DNA of 43,995 bases from Spirochaetota bacterium (GTDB taxonomy: Bacteria > Spirochaetota > JAGLSM01 > JAKPMW01): assembly GCA_031283155.1 (NCBI GenBank), contig JAITCI010000080.1:1-43995 (forward strand), written 5' to 3'. Under the pieces are notes generated by a model. It did no database searches. It was not told where the DNA came from and was given only the letters and a program-made list of their open reading frames with translations. This document shows positions 8,780 to 20,200 of this stretch, in pieces. Position 1 is the stretch's first letter. Each line of letters begins with the position of its first letter. The position numbers were made by a program, and so were the translations under genes.

Positions 8780-10133
8780 CACGCTCTCCAGCCTTGTTGG
8801 TAAAATCAGCCGTAATAATATGCGCGAGCTTGTCCTTTTGGCCGATGCTCTCGCCAAGGGGCGTCTCTTCCAGCAATGCGAGAGCATCCTCATTATCCGG
8901 CTCGAGCGCAAGCAGACGCCTGGCCTCAAATACCGCGAGTCCAATATCTCCGCTTTCCCAATATACCCGCATACGCGCCGAGGATATATCGGCCTTGGTA
9001 CGTATGTCGTCGGGATGTACAAGCTCATCCACAATCATCAGATACTGCATTGCCTTATCGTACTCCTCGTCAATCAGGGCGACTTCTATCAAAGTACAGA
9101 GCGGATCGGGATCGCGGGCATAGACCCGCCGGTAAATGGAGGCGTGCAGACGAACCGCTTCAAAATCTTCCATTTGCCAGGCGGCCTGATAGATGTACTT
9201 ATGCAAAAGCCACTCCTCGGGATAATCGCGCGACAACTCGGTAAAAAGCGTCATGGCCTGCCCAGCGTCCCCAATCCCAAAAAGCGCTTCGAGGGCGCGG
9301 TTAAACTTGCCGACGTCCTGCGGCTCCAGCAGCATCCCGTTATCGCCGCCAAAATAATGCTCCGTAAAATCGGGATTCTCCGCTTCGCTGCGCAGAAAAA
9401 ACTGCTTCCCGGTAATAAAAAAACGCTCATCCAGCGACATACAAAAGGAAAGGTTGCAGGGGAAATCGGTAAAGAGCGCCGGTTTATGGTACAGGAGATA
9501 CGAAAGAGCGCCGCTTATCGAAAAACCGCCTGCCTGGCTATCGGGGAAGCGGGCGGACTTGCGCTGCAGAAATGCCATAAGCCAATTACACACGCGCACC
9601 CGTGTATTGCGCGAGATATATCCATCCAGTTCATCCTCCGAAAACCGGCGAATGGCATAGCGGCAGGCGCTGTAATCAAGCACCGTGAAGAGCATAAAAT
9701 CGTGCTCCGCAGCAAAATTTTCCTGCGCATACCACCTGCCAAGCCCATTTGCGTAAAAATAACCGATATCCTCAAACCCTATGGTTACGGGAATGACGTT
9801 TCCATCCTCGGTTACAAACTCCGCCTTGCCCTGCGCCACCGCAAGCCGCATCAGAAAATAGAGATCACTCCCGATAAAGCAGATTCGCCCCTGCGCAACG
9901 TCGCTGGTCTCCGGTATCGCGAAAAATATACGCCCGTTAATCAAACCGGAGGCACTGCACCAGAGATCCTTTTCGATCTCAGCCGCGAAGGGACTGGACT
10001 GCAAAAGTTTCAGAATAGCGGCGCAGTCGACAGGGCGGGATTCGCCGCAGGCAATTTCGGCAAGCATATTTTTCAGGGTAAGAGGGTGATCCGCTTCCAG
10101 AAGCATACTCTCAAGACGGGTTTGCAGATTCAC
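8769..10133 (-). CDS. TPR-containing protein, unknown function
   Basis: A 454-residue soluble protein with no signal peptide or membrane segment. The N-terminal 270 residues are not recognisable. From about residue 280 on it shows repeated helical hairpins of tetratricopeptide type (GDAGQAMTLFTELSRDYPEEW, EEYDKAMQYLMIVDELV, GDIGLAVFEARRLLALEPDNEDAL), suggesting a scaffold for protein binding. It is the first gene of a co-directional set with the DEAD-box helicase, overlapping that gene by 11 bp. A start at 10133 with AAGGAAG nearby is plausible. Coupling to an RNA helicase hints at a partner role in RNA or ribosome metabolism, but that is inference from position only. Confidence 0.8.
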   Translation of the reverse strand: MNLQTRLESMLLEADHPLTLKNMLAEIACGESRPVDCAAILKLLQSSPFAAEIEKDLWCSASGLINGRIFFAIPETSDVAQGRICFIGSDLYFLMRLAVAQGKAEFVTEDGNVIPVTIGFEDIGYFYANGLGRWYAQENFAAEHDFMLFTVLDYSACRYAIRRFSEDELDGYISRNTRVRVCNWLMAFLQRKSARFPDSQAGGFSISGALSYLLYHKPALFTDFPCNLSFCMSLDERFFITGKQFFLRSEAENPDFTEHYFGGDNGMLLEPQDVGKFNRALEALFGIGDAGQAMTLFTELSRDYPEEWLLHKYIYQAAWQMEDFEAVRLHASIYRRVYARDPDPLCTLIEVALIDEEYDKAMQYLMIVDELVHPDDIRTKADISSARMRVYWESGDIGLAVFEARRLLALEPDNEDALALLEETPLGESIGQKDKLAHIITADFTNKAGERDDS

Positions 10134-10244
10134 GTGCTTCCTTGCCTGTGTTTGGATATCTCATAGTGAAAGTACACTTTTTTTGAGCCGAGGTGGGTAT
10201 TTATTGCCTATGCCGCTCCCGCGCGATTACCATGAATATTTTTG

Positions 10245-10281
10245 TTGACAGATCCATGAATTTTTACTTAACATTTGTTAA
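10245..10281 (+). promoter_or_regulatory. Candidate clpB promoter with overlapping palindrome
   Basis: TTGACA (10245-10250), a 17-bp spacer and TTAACA (10268-10273) form a sigma70-like promoter 30 bases before the clpB start. The -10 is half of a perfect palindrome TTAACA-TT-TGTTAA (10268-10281), a possible operator. No CIRCE element is visible. The -35 is ideal but the -10 is weak. Confidence 0.55.
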
Positions 10282-10302
10282 TTCACATATAGGCGGTGAT
10301 CC

Positions 10303-12873
10303 ATGAATATACAGGAAATGACCATTAAGCTCCAGGAAGCGATGGCGGCGGCGCAGCAGGCGGCGGCGGTTCGCGGCCATGCGGAGATAAGCGGTATCCA
10401 TCTTGCCCTGGCTATCGCCGAACAGACGGATGGCATCTTTCCGCTCCTCGTATCCGCCATCGGCACTGATCTCCAAACGCACCTCCGCGAACTGGGCGCG
10501 CTTTTAGATCAGCTTCCGCGCGCGCATGGCGATACCCTCGCGCAGCCAAATCTATCCCGAAGGGCAAGCGCAATCCTTGCGCGCGCCGAACAGGAAAAGC
10601 TCGCCATGAAGGACGAATACCTCAGCGTGGAACACGCTATCCTCGCCATCCCCGAGGAGGGGGAGAGTAATCTTGCGGCGCTGTACAAACGGCATGGACT
10701 GGAACCCCATCGTATACGCCAGGCGCTGCAGACCATCCGCGGCGCGCACAGGGTGGAGACGCAGGATCCCGAGCTGCGCTACCAATCCCTACAAAAATAT
10801 ACCCTGGATCTCACCGACCGCGCGAAACGCGGCAAGATCGATCCCGTTATCGGGCGCGATGAAGAGATACGGCGCGTCATGCAGGTGCTTGCGCGCCGAA
10901 CCAAAAATAACCCCGTGCTTCTGGGCGAACCCGGGGTAGGCAAAACCGCGATAGCCGAAGGGCTCGCCCTGCGCATCGCGAATGGCGATGTCCCCGAGAG
11001 TCTGCAGGGCAGGCGGCTCTTTGCCCTCGACATGGGTGCGCTCGTCGCGGGAACAAAATTCAGGGGCGAATTTGAGGAGCGCCTGAAGGCCGTCCTCTCT
11101 GAGGTACTCGCCTCCGAGGGGAAGATCATCCTCTTTATCGATGAACTCCATACCTTAACGGGTGCGGGCGCGAGCGAGGGTTCCATGGACGCGGCCAATA
11201 TGCTCAAACCGGCTCTCGCGCGCGGGGAACTGCGCTGCATAGGCGCTACCACCACGAAGGAATACCGCAAATATATCGAGAAGGACGCGGCTCTTGAGCG
11301 GCGCTTTCAGCCGGTACTCGTCAAGGAACCCTCCGTGGATGAGACCATCGCGATCCTTCGCGGGATCAAGGAAAAATACGAGGTGCATCACGGGGTGCGG
11401 ATTCAGGACAAAGCTCTGGCCGCAGCCGCGAGGCTCGCGCACCGCTATATCAGCGACCGCTTTCTGCCCGATAAAGCAATCGATCTGGTGGACGAAGCCG
11501 CGAGCAGGCTGCGCATCGAAATCGACTCCCTCCCCGAAGAGATCGACCGCCTTGAGAGGCAGCTCAATCAACTGCGCATTGAGCGCGAGGCGCTCGGCGC
11601 GGACGCATCCTCGCGGGAAGCGCCCCGGCTCGAAACACTCGCGCGAGAGATCGCGAACGGCGAGGAAAGAGCCAACACCTTAAAATCGCGCTGGCTGCAA
11701 GAAAAGGAGATCATCTCCAGGATCCGGAATGCCAAGGGTGAGATAGACGCACTCCGGCGCGAGGCCGAAACCGCCGAACGCGCGGGGGAATTCGGCAAGG
11801 TCGCCGAGATCCGCTATGGCCGCATCACCGGGCTGGAGCGCGGCATTGAGGAAAGCAATACGGAGTTAAAACTCTTGCAAGCCAATTCCCCGCTCCTCAC
11901 GGAAGAGGTCACGCCCGAGTCCATCGCCCAGGTACTCTCCGTCTGGACACATATTCCGGTAACGCGGATGCTCGAGGGCGAGAAGGAACGCCTCATCACC
12001 ATGGAAGAAAAGCTCGCGCGGCGCGTCGTCGGGCAGGAGGCCGCGCTTAATGCCGTATCGGAAACCATTCGCCGCGCGCGCGCCGGACTCCAGGACGCAA
12101 GCCGTCCGCTCGGTTCCTTTCTGTTTCTTGGACCCAGCGGCGTGGGCAAAACCGAACTCTCCAAAGCGCTCTCGTATTTCCTCTTCGACAGCGAGAATGC
12201 CCTCATCCGAATCGATATGAGCGAATATATGGAAAAGCACAGCGTCGCGCGCCTGATAGGCGCTCCTCCCGGATACGTCGGATACGACGAGGGCGGTTAT
12301 CTCACCGAGGCGGTGCGCAAGCGGCCATATTCGGTCATCCTCTTTGACGAGGTGGAAAAGGCGCATCAGGACGTTTGGGGAGTACTCCTGCAGGTACTCG
12401 ACGACGGGCGCTTAACCGATGGGCAGGGCAGAACCGTGGACTTTTGCAATACCGTGATCATCATGACAAGTAATCTTATCCATGCCTGGCCGGAGAACCA
12501 GAAAAACCGAAAGGCATTGCATCAAAGCCTCGCGCAGTATTTCCGGCCGGAATTCCTGAACCGCATCGACGAGATCGTGGTCTTTGAGGGTCTCAAACCA
12601 GAAAATATGTCGGCCATCGTGGAAATTCAGCTTGCGGAGATCCGCAAACGGATGCAGGCACGGCGGCTCGAAATGCAGTTCAGCGAAAACGTAAAACAAT
12701 GGCTCGCGGTCGAGGGCTGGGATAGCGAACTGGGGGCGCGCCCGCTCGCGAGGCTCATCCAAAAAAAGGTGACATCCCCGCTCGCGCTCTTTCTTTTGGA
12801 GCAAAACCCGGTTGACGGCGGCACACTTCTATGCGATTGCCGCGATGGGGAATTTATTTTCAGCCCCGGTTGA
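10303..12873 (+). CDS. clpB: ClpB-type AAA+ disaggregase chaperone
   Basis: An 856-residue protein, the same length as typical ClpB, that threads aggregated proteins through a hexameric ring with DnaK help. The N-terminal Clp_N double repeat covers about 1-145. The first AAA+ domain has GEPGVGKT (208-215) and [11 protein letters not shown] charged coiled coil at about 400-540 ([21 protein letters not shown]...) is the middle domain that marks ClpB from ClpA/ClpC. The second AAA+ domain has [12 protein letters not shown], the pore loop GYVGYDEGG, and [10 protein letters not shown]. No ClpP-binding tripeptide loop is evident. The start is fixed by AGGCGGTG upstream of ATG 10303. It is divergent from the TPR/helicase group. 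Confidence 0.96.
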   Translation: MNIQEMTIKLQEAMAAAQQAAAVRGHAEISGIHLALAIAEQTDGIFPLLVSAIGTDLQTHLRELGALLDQLPRAHGDTLAQPNLSRRASAILARAEQEKLAMKDEYLSVEHAILAIPEEGESNLAALYKRHGLEPHRIRQALQTIRGAHRVETQDPELRYQSLQKYTLDLTDRAKRGKIDPVIGRDEEIRRVMQVLARRTKNNPVLLGEPGVGKTAIAEGLALRIANGDVPESLQGRRLFALDMGALVAGTKFRGEFEERLKAVLSEVLASEGKIILFIDELHTLTGAGASEGSMDAANMLKPALARGELRCIGATTTKEYRKYIEKDAALERRFQPVLVKEPSVDETIAILRGIKEKYEVHHGVRIQDKALAAAARLAHRYISDRFLPDKAIDLVDEAASRLRIEIDSLPEEIDRLERQLNQLRIEREALGADASSREAPRLETLAREIANGEERANTLKSRWLQEKEIISRIRNAKGEIDALRREAETAERAGEFGKVAEIRYGRITGLERGIEESNTELKLLQANSPLLTEEVTPESIAQVLSVWTHIPVTRMLEGEKERLITMEEKLARRVVGQEAALNAVSETIRRARAGLQDASRPLGSFLFLGPSGVGKTELSKALSYFLFDSENALIRIDMSEYMEKHSVARLIGAPPGYVGYDEGGYLTEAVRKRPYSVILFDEVEKAHQDVWGVLLQVLDDGRLTDGQGRTVDFCNTVIIMTSNLIHAWPENQKNRKALHQSLAQYFRPEFLNRIDEIVVFEGLKPENMSAIVEIQLAEIRKRMQARRLEMQFSENVKQWLAVEGWDSELGARPLARLIQKKVTSPLALFLLEQNPVDGGTLLCDCRDGEFIFSPG

Positions 12874-13011
12874 TAAACCAGGTACGTAAAAAAGCGGCTT
12901 TTAACTTGATGATACAGATATTAAGTTCAAGTACCGATATATTTCGAGTGACTCGGAAAATATTTGCGTATTGCCGCCGAGGCGGAATCCGATTGCCCAT
13001 GCGGGGAGAAA

Positions 13012-14325
13012 ATGCAGGCAGATCCTTCTCAGCTTACCCTGGCTGCGTATAAAAAAGGCGCCTATATCCTTGTTGAAGACAAGATAGACAATCCCTTTTT
13101 TTACATTATTAAATCCGGGCAGGTACACGTTAAAACAAAAACGGATCTCCCCGTTTCCGGTGTTGTGAAGCGCGAACCGGACATATTGAATCCCGGCGAT
13201 TTCTTTGGAGTGATCTCCGCCATGAGCGGGCACCCCAGCATAGAATCGGTCACGGCATTAACCGACGTTATCGTCATTATCGTGCGGCGCGATCAATTCG
13301 GGGTTTTGATCCAGAAAAATGGTCCCATTGCCATGAAGATCATCCGCTCCTTCTCGCGCAAACTGCGTTATTTCGGAACGGCGCTCACCCAGCTTTCCTT
13401 TTCAAATTCCATTGAACAAGATCCCATAAACCTTCTCTCCCTGGGCGAATACTACTTCAGCCAGAAAAGCTGGGTGATAGCGGCCTACGCCTATACAAAA
13501 TTCCTTGAACTCAATCCGCAAAGCCCGCACACCATGCAGGCGCAGCAGCGCCTGGCGCAGCTCGCCGCATACGCCAAGTCCGGTCCCGAAAGCGTCCAGA
13601 CGCAGGGCGGTGCCTTCGCGCGCGTGTATCATGACGGGGACGTTGTTTTCCTCGAACATGAAATTGGCAACGAACTCTATATCATTCAGCAAGGCAATAT
13701 AAAAATCAAAAAGGTCGTCGCGAACAGCGAGATCACCCTGGCGATACTGCAAAAGGGAGATATCCTGGGCGAAATGGCTATCCTGGAAAATCTGCCGCGC
13801 TCCGCTACGGCTGTCGCCTATGGAAAAACCATGCTGCTCGCCATCAACAAGGATAATTTCCAGGTTATGGTGCAGCAGCAGCCGCAGCTCGCCACAAAAA
13901 TCATTTCCCTCCTGTCAGAGCGCATCTGGATATCATACCGCCAATTCACAAACGCGATGATTGAAGACCCCCTTGCCAAAATATATGACGCCCTGCTCAC
14001 CCAGGTAGCCAAGATGCACGTGGAACCCGCCAAAGGCGTGACGCACACCTTCGACTTTGGCACCGACGAACTTCTGAGTATGATAGGCATCGCGCCGGAC
14101 AAGGGAAAAAAAGCTCTCGCGGAATTTTTTATGAGCAGAAAATTCATTCTTGTCAACAATAAGATATATGCCACGGATCTCGAGGAACTGCATAAGCAAG
14201 CCACCTACTACAAGAACCAATGGCTCCGCAAACGCAAAATTGAGGAAATGCACACCGCTTCAGAGCTGAAGGAATCGCAATACGCCTCTGCGTCCTCTTC
14301 CGTACTCCGCAAAACCATGGGCTAA
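13012..14325 (+). CDS. Protein with two cyclic-nucleotide-binding (cNMP) domains
   Basis: A 437-residue cytosolic protein. I chose ATG 13012 because GGGGAG stands 4 bases upstream; an in-frame TTG at 12964 is the alternative. A first Crp-like beta-barrel covers about 10-120 (KKGAYILVEDK ... PGDFFGVISAMSGHPSIESVTALTDVIVIIV). A middle helical stretch (GEYYFSQKSWVIAAYAYTKFLELNP) is TPR-like. A second barrel follows at about 200-300 (DGDVVFLEHEIGNELYIIQQGNIKI ... KGDILGEMAILENLPRSATAVA); its GEMAILENLPRSATA matches the phosphate-binding cassette, while the first barrel's FFGVISAMSG does not. The C-terminal 110 residues resemble a degenerate winged helix. This architecture recurs in treponemes, as I recall. 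The ligand is unknown; the second domain is the better candidate. Confidence 0.85.
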   Translation: MQADPSQLTLAAYKKGAYILVEDKIDNPFFYIIKSGQVHVKTKTDLPVSGVVKREPDILNPGDFFGVISAMSGHPSIESVTALTDVIVIIVRRDQFGVLIQKNGPIAMKIIRSFSRKLRYFGTALTQLSFSNSIEQDPINLLSLGEYYFSQKSWVIAAYAYTKFLELNPQSPHTMQAQQRLAQLAAYAKSGPESVQTQGGAFARVYHDGDVVFLEHEIGNELYIIQQGNIKIKKVVANSEITLAILQKGDILGEMAILENLPRSATAVAYGKTMLLAINKDNFQVMVQQQPQLATKIISLLSERIWISYRQFTNAMIEDPLAKIYDALLTQVAKMHVEPAKGVTHTFDFGTDELLSMIGIAPDKGKKALAEFFMSRKFILVNNKIYATDLEELHKQATYYKNQWLRKRKIEEMHTASELKESQYASASSSVLRKTMG

Positions 14326-14385
14326 GCGCTTCGGAAGATTTTTTCCTCAACGTGCCGCTCGCGCTACACGCTACGCGGAGACGTT

Positions 14386-14664
14386 CAAGCCCTTTGGGCT
14401 TGGCTGAGAAGAAAATTATAGGCGTCGCTTCGCGACGATACTGTTCGTTGCGATAGCAACGTTAAAATCCTTCCATGCAGTCGCGCCCAACGGGCGCTAC
14501 AGCATCGGAAAAAACTTCCTCCGCTTGTATAAAAAAACACATAGCTCCGCCCTGCTGACAAGGATGTCAGCACTCCGTGCGCTTCCGAAGTAGGAGTACG
14601 TACTTCTGGAACAACGCGGGACAACCTGTGCCCTGTACCCACAGGGCATAAATGGGTATCCCAT
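14386..14664. repeat. Array of eight short hairpins
   Basis: Eight inverted repeats follow one another in under 280 bases: CAAGCCC-TTT-GGGCTTG (14386-14402), CGTCGC-TTC-GCGACG (14423-14437), CGTTGC-GATA-GCAACG (14446-14461), GCGCCC-AAC-GGGCGC (14483-14497), CTGACA-AGGA-TGTCAG (14555-14570), GAAGTA-N8-TACTTC (14587-14606), GCCCTGT-ACCC-ACAGGGC (14630-14647) and ATGGG-TAT-CCCAT (14652-14664). All stems are perfect and most loops are 3-4 bases. Several are repeated elsewhere in the window with other neighbours. Confidence 0.85.
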
Positions 14665-14711
14665 CCCGCTTTGCGTGCTGCGCAGGTCGTAGGCTCAGGA
14701 ATGTTCGCGCC

Positions 14712-14744
14712 GCAAACAAAAGAGCCACCCCGCAGGATGGCTCT
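14712..14744 (-). terminator. Rho-independent terminator of groL
   Basis: On the minus strand, 26 bases after the groL stop, AGAGCCATCC-TGCGG-GGTGGCTCT forms a strong stem (with one G-T pair) followed by TTTTGTTTG. It is the expected end of the groL transcript. Confidence 0.85.
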
Positions 14745-14770
14745 TCGCTTTGTATGATGCAAAGATAGCG

Positions 14771-16453
<1,683 letters not shown>

Positions 16454-16614
16454 TTAAAAATGCTATACATCCGTATATAAACAAAAGTACAAAAATCAGC
16501 GGCAAGAGGCAAGCAAAAAACACCGGAAGTCCATACTTCCTTCACGCGCCGCGCTTCGGGAAAATTTCTGAGCCGATGCCGGGAGAAATTGCGGCTGCGT
16601 TTTATTTTTCTATT

Positions 16615-16642
16615 GGGGGAACAGTTGCCGCATACGGGAGTA
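16615..16642 (+). repeat. Short copy of the GGGAACAGTT-CGCATACGGGAG dispersed repeat
   Basis: The 5' part of a repeat also found at 33633-33720 and 42106-42197. Here only the first 28 bases or so (through CGCATACGGGAGTA) are conserved before the sequences diverge. Confidence 0.65.
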
Positions 16643-16680
16643 TAGGGCGCAACTTGCCTTATTTGTAAACATTCTACCGC

Positions 16681-16723
16681 CGCAAACACGATGTTTGCGC
16701 CCCGCGCGCGACACGATGTCGCG
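16681..16723. repeat. Two neighbouring perfect hairpins with CGA loops
   Basis: CGCAAACA-CGA-TGTTTGCG (16681-16699, 8-bp stem) is followed at once by CGCGACA-CGA-TGTCGCG (16707-16723, 7-bp stem). The second belongs to the GACA-loop-TGTC hairpin group seen at 637, 698, 14555 and 26985. Confidence 0.8.
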
Positions 16724-16819
16724 ACCGGCGCGGGGTATCGCGCAATAACCGCAACGCCTCTCCTGCAAATAACCGTTCCGCTGCCGCGAAGCAGAACCAG
16801 AAACTCGCGAAGAAGTGCA

Positions 16820-16848
16820 TTGGAGGCTCTGTCTTTTTATGCTAGAAT
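16820..16848 (+). promoter_or_regulatory. Candidate promoter of the nucleotidyltransferase remnant
   Basis: TTGGAG (16820-16825), a 17-bp spacer and TAGAAT (16843-16848) match a sigma70 promoter well, 8 bases before the ATG at 16856. That would make a leaderless or very short-leader transcript if the ATG is used. Confidence 0.5.
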
Positions 16849-16855
16849 AATCGGC

Positions 16856-17214
16856 ATGGATGATCAGGAAAAATATGCGCAGAAGAAGTTTTTATATGGC
16901 TGCAAACTTTGAAGCCGTAAAAAAAAGAAGAAGCAAAACGCTATGCCAACGACGTCCGCGCGCATCTGCCGGTCGATAAGGCATACCTTTTCGGTTCGTA
17001 TGCCCGATGTACGGCGTCCGAGTTGAGCGACGTAGACATAGCCTTCTTTGTACGCGATTATAATGGCAAAACGCGCTTTGACGCAGGCGTACAGTTCCTG
17101 AACCTCTGCCGCAGCTATACCGCCTTTTTTGAACCGCTTGTTTTTGAAACAGCGGATATCGGGCAGAACAATCCCTTTATCAATGAAATTATCCGTACAG
17201 GCGTGGAAATATAA
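16856..17214 (+). pseudogene. Minimal nucleotidyltransferase (MNT/AbiEii-like NTase fold), frameshifted
   Basis: The frame ending at 17214 reads YLFGSYARCTASELSDVDIAFFV, the GSxAR...SDxDI signature of minimal nucleotidyltransferases, the antitoxin partners of HEPN toxins or stand-alone NTases. The C-terminal part is intact to VEI and a stop. Upstream that frame is closed by TAA at 16918-16920. The adjacent frame starts ATG GCT GCA (16896) and reads MAANFEAVKK; it joins the NTase frame if one base is removed from a run of eight A (16919-16926), giving a continuous VKKEEAKRYANDV. A third start, ATG 16856, gives only an 18-residue peptide. So either a homopolymer frameshift has broken the gene, slippage restores it, or the assembly has an error. 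No HEPN partner is next to it. The Gly of the usual GSYARG is Cys here. Confidence 0.7.
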
Positions 17215-17237
17215 ACGCCCCGATTTACTTTTTTACT

Positions 17238-20200
17238 TTACCGCCCCTCGACTATTTTAATCTCTTCTTCCGTTAAACCATAAAGGGCGTACACCGCTTC
17301 GTTGATACGGTTTTCGCAATAGGAGATTTTGTTTTTCAGTGGAGCTGTTTTACCGGGCAGGTTTTCCGCCTGAAGCTGCTTATAGAGCTGCAAGAGCTGA
17401 TTTGCGCAATGCGTTATGGTTTCATAGCTTTTTGCTTCATCACTTTTATTAAAATCGATAACCCGGATGGGATATACATTCAGAAATTGGGTTTTATATT
17501 CAAAAAATCCGCCCGCTTTGGGAACAGAGATTTGTTTGTGGAAAAATTCCAGCACCCTGGAGTTCAGGATTCCCAGTACATATAAATAATGATCTCTCCA
17601 TTCCTTATTGAGAACAGTGCTGAAGACCTTTGTGTTGCCCAGGTAATATTCTTCATCCAGATAAAATCTGTTGTTATCGGAAATTTCCGCATTGACAATT
17701 TTGGTTTGGTGAAATTTTGAGTATATGCGTTCGCACCACAATTCATACCACAGCTTTGAAGAATTATCAAAATAATCGCGGCCTTGTAACAGCTCTTTTC
17801 TTTCTGTCAGATATTTATATGTATTCGGATATTTTGATTTGAATTCCTTTTCAGGAATAACCTTATTGTTTGTTATATCGTAAGGATAAATACAATACGT
17901 TCCGCCCCATTTCGCGCGGTATTTTTGTATATCCCTGCCCTTATAAATCGGGAAGAGAATCTCTTTTTCAATACCATATTCGGCTCGTATCTCTTCATCA
18001 ATATAAAACACTTCGTCTTTCCCGGATTGTATCCCAACAAAAATGTATTCAGTAATGTCTTTCAACTGAGCAGCATTGGGGGTATTCTCAATTTTCTTCT
18101 GTAATCCGGAAATTGTTTTATCTGTGATTGTCCAGCTCCCCTCGCCAAAGGAGTCTGTATTTATAAAGTATTTCAGTGAAATGGAATCCGATATCCCGCT
18201 GTTTAATGATTTTGCCACGTTTTCGTGGGTCAATCCTTTTTGTGTGGAGAATAAAGTGATTTTTGTTGCGTTAATCTTTGCTTTCCTGAAAACGAAAATA
18301 AACGGAAACACCGTAACCCCGTTGAATACCTGAAAATCCCCAAAGTAAGTCATTGCCTGTATTGCCATATTCTGCGTTATATACTTTCTGATGGATTTAC
18401 CATAATCCCTTTTTGTAAACATGGATGGAACAATAAATGAACTTATTCCATCCGTATTCAGCAGCCGGACAGATTTTTCAATAAAGGGTATATACAAATC
18501 GTACTTACCATTCGCGCTTTGATATTTTTTCTCCAGATATACTTTTATTCCCGCATCCAACTGCTTGAATTCCACATACGGCGGGTTTCCAAGCACCACG
18601 TCAAAGCCAACAGAAGGCCTCTTCTCCGTATTAAATATGTTTGGGAATTTTGTCTTCCAGTCAAAACAATTCATATCCATTCGCGCGTCGTTCAGGAGAT
18701 CTCTTTCGCTGTCATAATAATCTGTCCCAATCAGGCTATTCCCGCATTTGATGTTTTCCTCGAGCGAGGGCAGGAGCGCCATAGAGGAGTGCGCAAAGCG
18801 GTTTTGCTCTTCCGCCTCTTGCGTTTCGCCCTCCAGCAGTTTCAGATATAACGAGAGCTTGCTGACCTCGACCGCCTGCGCGTCAATATCTACGCCAAAG
18901 ATAGAACTGGTCAGGATGCGCTGCTTTTCCGCTATCGTGAGCTTGTATGTGGGCGGTTTGCCGGATGCGGCATATATTCTTTTATTATTCAGCGCGGCCT
19001 GCACATTCTTTGCCTGCGTATAATACGCAAGATGGTAATCCAGTAAATACTGATACGCGCCAATCAAAAAAGAACCTGAACCGCAGGCGGGATCGCAGAT
19101 CTTGATCTTTGCAATCTCTTCCGGGGTTTTGCCCTTGATCTTTTCTCTCACCGTATTCTGCACGATATAATCCACGATGTATTGCGGGGTATAATACACG
19201 CCGCCCGCTTTCTTAACCTCGGGCTTTTCTTCTATTTTGATCCGCTTTTCGGTCAGGCGGATCGTTTTCCCCAAAAAGCGCTCATAAATGCTGCCCAGAA
19301 TCTCTATCGGCAAAACGTCAAAGAGATACGGCGACTGGGGGTAATAGAGATTTTCAATAATTTTGGTAAGTACACCATCGTCAATCCGCGCGTTGTCAAT
19401 AAACGTATCTTTCGCGAATAGCCCGGCGTTGTATTTTGTGTTTGCCTGGGCAAAAATCTTTTTGAGTTCCGCGTATACGTCCGGCGCGCCGCTCGCCTCC
19501 AATAAAAGATTTTCGCGTTCGCTCCCTCTGTCCTCCGCAAAGCGCAAAAATATCAACCGGTCGATTATTTTTTGTACAACCGTATTCAGATCAAAAACCG
19601 AAAGCCCTGTATTCAGCTTATATATATTTTTTGCGAGCAATTCGCGCCATTCTTCAATCTGCCGCAGGAGATCGTCGTCAACCTCGTCCGTACCCTTTGT
19701 TTTTTCGGCATACGTATCCAGGCTTCCGCCCGCGACGGCTTCGCGCGAGCAGAGGGCATATATCTCGTCAAATTTCTCTTCGTATTCCCGGAATGTGTAA
19801 TACCGCTCGCGCGCTATGGCGGCCGCTTCCTTTTTCGTCTTGCTTGCTTTGGGCTTAATGCGGGTATTGTATACCGAAAATTCCTCAAAGTCGGTCAGGA
19901 TCGAAATGGGCAGCTTTTTATTCCACCCATAGCTGCGAATCTGTTCCGCCGGATCGGTGCCGCCCTTGATATCAACGGCGGGCTTTTTTGCCTCCAGAAA
20001 AAATTTGAGGCTGTTGCCAATATAAAATCCATAGTCGGGCTTTTTTGTTCTGCCAAAAACTTTTACGTCATCCTGCCGTATCACTTCGCCTGCGCCGGTA
20101 TCATTGCCCATATCCCAGCCGAGGAGCCTGAAAAATTTGTCGATAAACTCGCTGCGTACCCGATCTTCGTTGTGATTTTCGCCAAATTGAGCAACGAGCG

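Larger units (their letters stand above)
14326..14770. other. Intergenic region filled with hairpins, no gene seen
   Basis: A 378-bp open frame on the minus strand (14385-14762) has no recognisable domain, is built from the repeats, and crosses the groL terminator; I do not call it a gene. The region contains the hairpin array (14386-14664) and the groL terminator. Confidence 0.65.

Noticed and set aside
14385..14762. Minus-strand 125-residue frame after groL
   Set aside because: It is made of hairpin repeats and passes through the groL terminator; no domain or ribosome site.
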